NCBI GenBank assembly: GCA_963558075.1
Contig: CAUWFN010000061.1
Location: 1 to 6,768, forward strand
Direction of reading: 5' to 3'
Length of the DNA stretch: 6,768 nucleotides
Source: CALHKP01 sp963558075
Lineage (GTDB): Bacteria; Bacillota; Clostridia; Peptostreptococcales; Anaerovoracaceae
Shown: positions 1-5,506 of the stretch, piece after piece
How positions within the stretch are numbered: the stretch's first letter is position 1
How the letters are laid out: each line of letters begins with the position of its first letter
Notes under the pieces: model-generated
The model's input: the letters and a program-made list of their open reading frames with translations, nothing else
Told to the model about the DNA's origin: nothing
Database searches by the model: none
Made by a program: the position numbers and the translations under genes

Positions 1-12
1 GACTTAACGAAA

Positions 13-63
13 TCTTAAGAAAATTCGAACGCCTAAAATTGTTGAAAATAGGATGTTTTTTCA
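13..63. promoter_or_regulatory. Possible upstream activator region with short dyads
   Basis: Upstream of the -24/-12 element are a perfect 8-base palindrome TCTTAAGA (13-20), a 6-base palindrome TTCGAA (24-29), and an interrupted dyad TGAAAA (43-48) / TTTTCA (58-63) with a 9-base spacer. A sigma-54 activator usually binds dyads upstream of the promoter, normally further away than the 43-63 pair, so 13-20 is the better-placed candidate. All three are short and AT-rich and could arise by chance. The window starts here, so the main activator site may lie outside it. Confidence 0.2.
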
Positions 64-74
64 CTAAAGATAAT

Positions 75-91
75 TTGGCATAAGAGTTGCG
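75..91 (+). promoter_or_regulatory. Putative sigma-54 (RpoN) -24/-12 promoter of the operon
   Basis: The sequence TTGGCATAAGAGTTGC (75-90) matches the sigma-54 consensus YTGGCACGRNNNTTGCW at 11 of 14 defined positions. The invariant GG (77-78) and GC (89-90) are exactly 12 bases apart, as the -24/-12 geometry requires. Transcription would start near base 102, giving a leader of about 46 bases before the transporter gene. Sigma-54 promoters need an AAA+ enhancer-binding activator, so induction by the pathway substrate is likely. That activator is not encoded in this window. This is a motif match by eye, without experimental support. Confidence 0.68.
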
Positions 92-147
92 ATATTTAAG
101 TAGCAATAAAACTCGGAATTAAAATTATAAAAAGGAGGTTAAATTTT

Positions 148-1686
148 ATGGAAACGAGCTTTGGAATTTTATGTTTATTGCCGCCTATATTGGCAATTGT
201 ACTGGCACTTGTTACTAAGCAGACAGTATTTTCACTGTTTGTGGCGGTTTGGGTTGGAGCTACAATGATAAACGGCTATAACCCATTAGTTGGATTTACT
301 GCAGTAGTATCAGATTACATGATACCAAAAATTTCTGCAAATGCATCAATGCTAATTTTAGTAACGCTAGCAGGAGGAATGGTAGCGATGCTTCGTGTTA
401 CTGGAGCTGCTCAGGCATTTGCAAAAATTATTACAAAGAAAATTAATTCTCAGAAAAAAGGTCAGGTTGTTACTTGTTTAAGCGCATTTATTTTTTCATA
501 TACTGAACCTTGCCTAATTCTAGGAACAATTATGAGACCTGTTACAGATCTTGTTAAAGTATCAAGAGCAAAACTTTCATATATTCTTGATTCAATGGGA
601 TGTAACCTTGCAGCATTTTCTCCTATTAGTAGTTATGGTCCTTTTATCGCTGGTCTTATTGCAACTCAGCTTGCAGCAGCAGGTCTAAAAGGAAATGAAT
701 GGGGAATTTGGGGAAAGATGCTTCCTTATAACTTGTACAGTCTATTTGCAATCCTTACGGTTTTAGTTGTTGCAATCTTTTCATTAAATATTGGACCAAT
801 GTACAAAGAAGAAAAGAGAGCGAGAGAAACTGGTAAGCTTTTAGCTGATGGTGTTGAACCACTAGTACCAGAAGTAAAAGCAGTATTCCCAGAAGGATAT
901 ACACCAACACTTATAAACTTTATTGTACCAATGGTATGTTTATTTGGTTCACTGTTTGCAACAATCTTTTGGACTGGAGATATTGCAAAGAATGGTTTAC
1001 TTGATTCATTTAAAAATGCAAATATTACACTTGCAATCTGTATCGGCTTCATGGGCGGCGGAATCGGCGCTGGAATCGTTGGTGTAGCAACAAAATTATT
1101 CTCAGTAACAAAAGCGTTCAACCACTTCGTAGATGGTATGGCTGAACTAATCAACGTTCCATTCATCCTTGTTTGCGCATGGTCAATGGGTGGAATCACA
1201 AACGACATGCAGGTAGGTGCTTACCTATCAGGCGTTGTTGAACAGTACCTAACTCCAGGTCTAGTTCCTGCAATGATATTCCTATTTGGCGCATTAATTT
1301 CATTTGCAACAGGATCATCATGGGGTGTATGGTCTATCATGATGCCAATCGCATTCCCAATGGCAGTTGCATTTAATCTTCCATTCGAATTTGTTGTTGC
1401 ATCAGTAATTAGTGGAGGATTATTCGGTGACCAGTGTTCACCAATCTCTGATACAACTATCCTTTCATCAACTGGAGGATCCTGCAATCATATTGTTCAT
1501 GTAATGACTCAGTTACCATATGGTATAACTGTTGGTGTTAGTGCTTTCATCGGATTCTTGTTTGGTGGACTGACAGGCCAGTATATGCTAAGCATTCCTT
1601 TAACAGGTGTAATTCTATTTACAGCTTTAGCAATTCTTAGCAAATTATCTAAGGCTAGAATCAAAAAGGATGAAGCTATAGCATAA
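148..1686 (+). CDS. NhaC-superfamily (Na+/H+ antiporter-like) transporter
   Basis: This is a 512-residue integral membrane protein with about 11-13 hydrophobic segments, the normal size for the NhaC / ion-transporter superfamily. The C-terminal half has the family hallmark FATGSSWGVWSIMMP (387-400) followed by GGLFGDQCSPISDTTILSSTGG (423-444) and the HxxHVxTQLPYG-type continuation to about 459. The N-terminal repeat keeps the related TIMRPVTD...SRAKLSYILDS (127-149) and SPISSYGPF (158-166). The usual Asp-Asp-Tyr of the preceding helix is replaced by FSYTEPCLILG (116-126), so Na+/H+ exchange should not be assumed; it may carry an organic substrate coupled to an ion. Residues 220-250 form a charged cytoplasmic loop. 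The start is supported by AAAGGAGGT (131-139), ideally spaced. It is the first gene after the sigma-54 promoter and precedes three hydrolases. Bases about 1033-1370 use many more C-ending codons than the flanks. Family assignment is firm; the substrate is unknown. Confidence 0.9.
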   Translation: METSFGILCLLPPILAIVLALVTKQTVFSLFVAVWVGATMINGYNPLVGFTAVVSDYMIPKISANASMLILVTLAGGMVAMLRVTGAAQAFAKIITKKINSQKKGQVVTCLSAFIFSYTEPCLILGTIMRPVTDLVKVSRAKLSYILDSMGCNLAAFSPISSYGPFIAGLIATQLAAAGLKGNEWGIWGKMLPYNLYSLFAILTVLVVAIFSLNIGPMYKEEKRARETGKLLADGVEPLVPEVKAVFPEGYTPTLINFIVPMVCLFGSLFATIFWTGDIAKNGLLDSFKNANITLAICIGFMGGGIGAGIVGVATKLFSVTKAFNHFVDGMAELINVPFILVCAWSMGGITNDMQVGAYLSGVVEQYLTPGLVPAMIFLFGALISFATGSSWGVWSIMMPIAFPMAVAFNLPFEFVVASVISGGLFGDQCSPISDTTILSSTGGSCNHIVHVMTQLPYGITVGVSAFIGFLFGGLTGQYMLSIPLTGVILFTALAILSKLSKARIKKDEAIA

Positions 1687-1711
1687 GTCATTAAGATTTG
1701 GGGAGATAGTA

Positions 1712-3136
1712 ATGAAAAAAATTGACATGATTGTTAAGTCAAAGCATTTTTACACTATGGAAGGTGAAGGCGTAGGATATAAGACAGGTGTAGTTATGCT
1801 TGTTGACGGAGGAAAAATCCTAGGTTTCTTTGACAGCGAAAAAGTAGACAAAGAGTATACAGCAGAAGAAGTTTTAGATCTTTCACATCATATGGTTTTA
1901 CCTGGCTTTATAGATGGTCACATGCATACAGCGTGCAACATTATGAGAGGTCTTGCTCAGGATGTTAACTTTTGGATGATGTATGGACTTCAGCCTTTTG
2001 ATAATGCAGTGACATTAGAAGAAAGAGATGCGGGTAGTGAGCTTGCTATTGTAGAGGCAATAAAAGCTGGGACTACAACACTGGGTGATTATGATGCTTC
2101 AATGGATAATGTATGTCGATTCATAGATAAAGTAGGGGCAAGAGGTAATATTGCTCAGACAATTAGAGCAGCAAAGCGCAGAGTATATAAACCTGGCGAA
2201 CTTTATGAGTTTGATGATGAAATGGGCGAAGCATCTCTAGCACAGAACATAGAACTTTTTGATAAATGGCATAACAAGGGAGATGGAAGAATAAGGATTC
2301 TATTTGGTCCTCAGGGAGCTGATTTTGTTAGTCCTGATATGCTTTTAAAAATACAGAAAATTGTAAAAGAAAGAAATACAAAAATTCATATGCATGTGCA
2401 GCAGGGTGATAGAGAAACTTATCAGATTGAAAAAAGATATGGCAAAAGGCCTACGGCCTTTCTCGACGAGCTAGGGTATCTTGATAAAAACCTAATAGCT
2501 GTTCATTTAACTGACTGTAATGATGATGAAGCAAGACATATTGCACGAAGTGGTGCGTCAATGATTGTTAATCCAGCTTCAATCGGAATTATTGATGGAA
2601 TTGTATGTCCAAGCCTTGTATTCCAAGAAGCAGGAGGAAATGTAGCACTGGGATCAGATCAGGCTCCAGGTAATAATTGTCATAACATTATTCATGAGAT
2701 GAAGAATGTATGTATGTTTAATAAGCTTAAATATCAGAATCCTGAAATAATGCCGGCATGGAAGGGCCTAAGAATGGCAACAATTGAAGGTGCAAAAGCT
2801 GTAGGAGTAGACGATATTGTTGGTTCACTTGAACCAGGTAAGCAAGCTGATTTTATTGCGATTGATTTAAATCACCCTTCAATGCAGCCAGTATATATGT
2901 ATCCAATGAGAAATCTTGTGCCTAACCTAGTTTATAGTGCAAGGGGTCACGAAGTTGACTATTCTGTTGTAAATGGTAAGGTTATCATGAAGCATCAGAA
3001 AATGGTTAATGTAGATGAAGAAGAAATCTTAAGCAATGTTTCGAAGTATCCTGAAGGCATTGGCGAAAGAGCTTCAAAAGAATTCTTTGAAATCCATGGA
3101 ACTAATGCTGTCTTTATGGAAGAAGGGAAGCTGTAA
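1712..3136 (+). CDS. AtzA/TrzN-like amidohydrolase (probable ring deaminase)
   Basis: This 474-residue cytosolic metal hydrolase belongs to the amidohydrolase superfamily, in the branch with atrazine chlorohydrolase, melamine deaminase and cytosine/guanine-type deaminases. A small N-terminal beta domain (1-63) leads into the barrel: PGFIDGHMHT supplies metal ligands H70 and H72, H228 in IHMHVQQGDRE is the third, H265 in IAVHLTD the active-site His, and D316 in LGSDQAP the barrel-end Asp. The C-terminal MATIEGAKAVG...GSLEPGKQADF (355-381) is the conserved tail returning to the beta domain, and GHEVDYSVVNGKVIM closes it. In typical deaminases the residue three after the third ligand is a catalytic Glu (HxxE); here it is Q231, so the proton-transfer chemistry may differ. 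GGGGAG (1700-1705) sets the start, 25 bases after the transporter. From its neighbours I infer it feeds a cyclic ureide to the downstream hydantoinase-like enzyme. The substrate is unproven; it does not closely resemble SsnA. Confidence 0.85.
   Translation: MKKIDMIVKSKHFYTMEGEGVGYKTGVVMLVDGGKILGFFDSEKVDKEYTAEEVLDLSHHMVLPGFIDGHMHTACNIMRGLAQDVNFWMMYGLQPFDNAVTLEERDAGSELAIVEAIKAGTTTLGDYDASMDNVCRFIDKVGARGNIAQTIRAAKRRVYKPGELYEFDDEMGEASLAQNIELFDKWHNKGDGRIRILFGPQGADFVSPDMLLKIQKIVKERNTKIHMHVQQGDRETYQIEKRYGKRPTAFLDELGYLDKNLIAVHLTDCNDDEARHIARSGASMIVNPASIGIIDGIVCPSLVFQEAGGNVALGSDQAPGNNCHNIIHEMKNVCMFNKLKYQNPEIMPAWKGLRMATIEGAKAVGVDDIVGSLEPGKQADFIAIDLNHPSMQPVYMYPMRNLVPNLVYSARGHEVDYSVVNGKVIMKHQKMVNVDEEEILSNVSKYPEGIGERASKEFFEIHGTNAVFMEEGKL
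2445..2461 (+). repeat. Short inverted repeat inside the amidohydrolase gene
   Basis: AAAGGCC (2445-2451) and GGCCTTT (2455-2461) are perfect inverted arms around TAC, at codons for the loop after the third metal ligand (around residues 245-250). It is GC-richer than its surroundings and is followed at once by CTCGACGAG, which contains a second tiny dyad. No T run follows, so it is not an intrinsic terminator. It may be only a coincidence of coding sequence. Confidence 0.4.
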
Positions 3137-3976
3137 ATGTTCTATTTATTTGGTGCAATCTGTTCCAATGTTATTAGAACTTTTGTAATGAAATATTCAG
3201 AATCCCATAGCGGTAACCGCTATGGGGTTACTTTTATAAATTATCTCGTTGGAACAATTATAGGGTATATGTTCATGTCGGATAAGACATTAATTGTACA
3301 TAGTGGAGATGGCATTTTTACTCTTGGATTTGCAGTTATTAATTCTTTTTTCTTTGTAGTTTGTTTGCTACTTATGCAGCATAATATTAAGATAAATGGT
3401 GCACCGATAACTGCTACAGTTAATAGAATGGGAATTATAATTCCTATAACAGTATCTGCAATAATGTTTTCAGAAGTGCCTTCCGTTTTGCAGATTTTTG
3501 GAATTGTGATGTCATTAGTTGCGATTGTTTATATGAATAGTGATTCATCCAATAGCGGAAAGAAGGCCGCTGGACTGGCACTATTTCTACTGTTTTTCTG
3601 CGGCGGATGTGAAGAAATGATGTCAAAGCTGTTTAATGTCTATGGCAATGCTGACTATCAGGAACGATTTGTATTTTATACATTCTTTTTTTCAGCTGTA
3701 ATTTCATTAGGCTTATGTATAAAGTCAAAAGATAAGATTTCTAAAAGAGATGTAATTGCGGGAATACTGGTTGGTATTCCAAATCAGATGGCGGCGCTTT
3801 GTATAGTTAAAGCTGCAGGTGAATTACCAGCATATCTTGTATATCCATGTTACAGTGCTGGTGTAATATTTGCAGTTAATGTTGTTAATTTCTTAGTATT
3901 TAGAGAAACTTTATCTAAAAAAGAATATATCGCTACAGGAATAATTGCAGCAGCGTTAATATTAATAAATTTATAA
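3137..3976 (+). CDS. DMT-superfamily (EamA-like) permease
   Basis: This 279-residue, very hydrophobic protein has about ten predicted membrane helices in two five-helix repeats, the usual drug/metabolite transporter layout and length. Helices fall at roughly 1-18, 31-48, 60-80, 92-112, 115-133, 144-160, 175-195, 205-225, 230-253 and 262-278. The fourth/fifth helix motif of the first repeat (about 97-133, with P103 and FSEVPS at 111-116) recurs in the second (about 236-278, with FRETLS at 255-260), matching the EamA pattern of an acidic residue at the loop between these helices. The ATG directly abuts the TAA of the upstream gene, suggesting translational coupling; the only ribosome site is an AAGGGAAG-like stretch in the end of the preceding gene. 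It may import a substrate or export a product of the hydrolases. DMT substrates cannot be read from sequence. A near-perfect 29-base palindrome lies in codons 22-31. Confidence 0.82.
   Translation: MFYLFGAICSNVIRTFVMKYSESHSGNRYGVTFINYLVGTIIGYMFMSDKTLIVHSGDGIFTLGFAVINSFFFVVCLLLMQHNIKINGAPITATVNRMGIIIPITVSAIMFSEVPSVLQIFGIVMSLVAIVYMNSDSSNSGKKAAGLALFLLFFCGGCEEMMSKLFNVYGNADYQERFVFYTFFFSAVISLGLCIKSKDKISKRDVIAGILVGIPNQMAALCIVKAAGELPAYLVYPCYSAGVIFAVNVVNFLVFRETLSKKEYIATGIIAAALILINL
3201..3229 (+). repeat. 29-base near-perfect palindrome inside the permease gene
   Basis: CCCATAGCGGT (3204-3214) and ACCGCTATGGG (3216-3226) are perfect 11-base arms around one central A. Flanking AAT and GTT extend the RNA stem by a U-G and two A-U pairs. 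In RNA the hairpin loop would need to open to at least three bases, leaving about 13 pairs. It lies 64 bases after the permease start, within the codons for the first cytoplasmic loop (around residues 22-31). No T run follows. Confidence 0.85.
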
Positions 3977-3991
3977 AGAAAGTGTGTTAGT

Positions 3992-4040
3992 GTAATATAT
4001 GATGCCAGGGTGATTTAGGTGCTAGTCATCCTGGTATTAC
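3992..4040 (+). other. Intergenic hairpin without T tract
   Basis: In the 107-base gap between the permease and the cyclic amidohydrolase, ATGCCAGGGTGA (4002-4013) pairs with TCATCCTGGTAT (4026-4037) over 12 positions including two G-U pairs, around a 12-base loop. GTAAT (3992-3996) and ATTAC (4036-4040) offer an alternative outer pairing. No run of T follows, so this is not a standard terminator. It could stabilise or process the mRNA, weaken read-through, or be an operator. I recognise no riboswitch class in it. Confidence 0.6.
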
Positions 4041-4047
4041 GTTAGCT
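4031..4047 (+). promoter_or_regulatory. Weak sigma-54-like element before the hydantoinase-like gene
   Basis: CTGGTATTACGTTAGCT (4031-4047) has the invariant GG (4033-4034) and GC (4045-4046) exactly 12 bases apart and matches about 10 of 14 defined sigma-54 consensus positions, but lacks the C after GG and the TT before GC is only half kept. A start near 4058 would leave a 26-base leader containing the GGAGG (4073-4077) of the next gene. It overlaps the right arm of the hairpin at 4002-4037. A chance match is quite possible. Confidence 0.3.
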
Positions 4048-4083
4048 TGTTAGATTTATTATTCAGGTAAACGGAGGATAATC

Positions 4084-5493
4084 ATGAAAAAAGTAGATTT
4101 AATTGTAAAAAACGCTAATTTGTATTTATCAGAGACGGATACTTATGTACTTTCTAATATAATTGTAAATGAAGATAAATTTGAAGCAATCATGAAGGCT
4201 GACATTGATGTTGAATCCTTATATGAAGCTTCAAAAATTATAGACGCAGATGGAATGTTGCTTTTACCAGGTGGAATAGATCCTCATGTACATCTTAGAG
4301 ATCCTGGCAATACTGAGCGTGAAACATTTGCAACTGGAACAATGGCAGCAGCAGCTGGAGGAGTAACAACACTAATAGAGCATCCTATATCAAAACCTCC
4401 TCAGTACAATGTTGATATTCTTGACAATAGAATTTCAATTGCAAATAAGCATGCTTTTATAGACTTTGGTTTTGTTGGCGCTGCAGGAGGCAAGCATCCA
4501 GAATGTATTTTAGAACTTTCACGTGACAAGAGAGTATTAGGGTATAAAACATTTTTACATGAAGCTCCAAACGGAAGGGATCTTGAGTTTAAGGGGCTTA
4601 CGATGGCAAACGATTATGAACTGTACAAGGGACTTAGCGCAGTTGCAGAAACGGGTATGCATTGTCTTGTCCATGCAGAGGATGATGAACTTATTAAAGG
4701 TCTTATTGCAGATTTTAAGTCAGAAGGAAAAACATATCCACTTGCTCACCTTGAGACTAGACCTACAATTTCGGAAGTTTCTAGTGTAGCACGCGTAATT
4801 GAATTTGCAAGAGAAACAGGAGCATCTGTTGAATTTTGTCATATATCAACACCTGAAGCTGCAGAAATTATTGCAGATGGAAAGAAGGAAGGTCTAAAGC
4901 TTATTCTTGAAACTTGTCCTCATTATCTGTTGCTAAGTAGCGAGGAACTAGATAAATTCGGTCCTTTTGTAAAATGTAATCCACCTTTAAGAAAACCTGA
5001 AGATAGAGATAAACTTTGGGCATATATAGAAGATGGTAGTATTGATATAATTGGAAGTGATCATGCTCCGTTTCTAATGGAAGAAAAAACACGAGGAAAT
5101 GAAAATATTTTTGATGCTATGTCAGGATTCCCAGGAATTGATTTAAGGCTTCCACTTATGCTTACGGAAGTGAAAAAAGGCAAGTTATCAATGAAACGAT
5201 GTATAGAACTTTTGAGTAAAAATCCAGCAAAAGTATTTGGAATTTATCCACAAAAGGGAAATATTTCCGTTGGTGCAGATGCTGATTTTACAATTGTTGA
5301 TTTTGAGCATAAATTTACTGTTTCGAAAGAAAATATGTATACAAAGAGTAAAGACATTGCAAAAGTTTATGATGGCTGGGAATTATATGGAAAACCTTTG
5401 TATACTGTTGTAAGGGGTAATGTTGTTCTTGAAAATGGGTATGTAAATGAGGATATGGAAGGTATTGGAAATCTTGTAACACGATTCTGTTAA
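4084..5493 (+). CDS. Allantoinase/hydantoinase-like cyclic amidohydrolase
   Basis: This 469-residue cytosolic enzyme is a binuclear-metal cyclic amidohydrolase of the dihydroorotase/allantoinase/dihydropyrimidinase group, which hydrolyses cyclic amides or ureides to open N-carbamoyl acids. PGGIDPHVHLRDPG gives ligands H68 and H70 plus R72; K155 in LGYKTFLHEA is the expected carboxylated lysine bridging the metals; H197 (LVHAEDD) and H253 (FCHISTP) are further ligands; D326 in IIGSDHAPF is the catalytic Asp. ETCPHYL (276-282) and KCNPPLR (297-303) are typical of allantoinase and dihydroorotase relatives. The stretch after the lysine, with APNGRDLEFKGL (161-172), is longer and more polar than in classic D-hydantoinases. 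GGAGG (4073-4077) sets the start. The carbamoylase follows 13 bases later, which fits a cyclic-ureide pathway rather than pyrimidine synthesis; no other pyr gene is present. Allantoin, hydantoin, N-methylhydantoin or a dihydropyrimidine are all possible substrates. Confidence 0.87.
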   Translation: MKKVDLIVKNANLYLSETDTYVLSNIIVNEDKFEAIMKADIDVESLYEASKIIDADGMLLLPGGIDPHVHLRDPGNTERETFATGTMAAAAGGVTTLIEHPISKPPQYNVDILDNRISIANKHAFIDFGFVGAAGGKHPECILELSRDKRVLGYKTFLHEAPNGRDLEFKGLTMANDYELYKGLSAVAETGMHCLVHAEDDELIKGLIADFKSEGKTYPLAHLETRPTISEVSSVARVIEFARETGASVEFCHISTPEAAEIIADGKKEGLKLILETCPHYLLLSSEELDKFGPFVKCNPPLRKPEDRDKLWAYIEDGSIDIIGSDHAPFLMEEKTRGNENIFDAMSGFPGIDLRLPLMLTEVKKGKLSMKRCIELLSKNPAKVFGIYPQKGNISVGADADFTIVDFEHKFTVSKENMYTKSKDIAKVYDGWELYGKPLYTVVRGNVVLENGYVNEDMEGIGNLVTRFC

Positions 5494-5506
5494 GGAGGTA
5501 TAACGA

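Noticed and set aside
42..70. Sigma-A-like pair TTGAAA (42-47) and TAAAGA (65-70) with a 17-base gap
   Set aside because: The -10 is poor and such pairs are common in AT-rich DNA; the sigma-54 element is the better match. It cannot be fully excluded as a secondary promoter.
726..1487. Open frames on the minus strand opposite the NhaC-like gene
   Set aside because: They lie wholly within a well-supported + strand gene, show no recognisable domain, and reflect its reverse complement.
1712..3136. SsnA of the uric-acid gene cluster
   Set aside because: The metal-site and flanking motifs fit the AtzA/TrzN-like branch better than the SsnA sequence I recall.
3977..4083. Intrinsic terminator or riboswitch in the 107-base gap
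   Set aside because: The hairpin has no T tract, and I see no conserved core of a known riboswitch class.
4559..4789. Plus-strand 76-residue open frame within the cyclic amidohydrolase gene
   Set aside because: It is out of frame in a conserved catalytic region and has no convincing ribosome site.
4084..5493. Pyrimidine-biosynthetic dihydroorotase (PyrC)
   Set aside because: The family overlaps, but the neighbours are catabolic and transport genes, no pyr gene is present, and a carbamoylase is coupled directly downstream.
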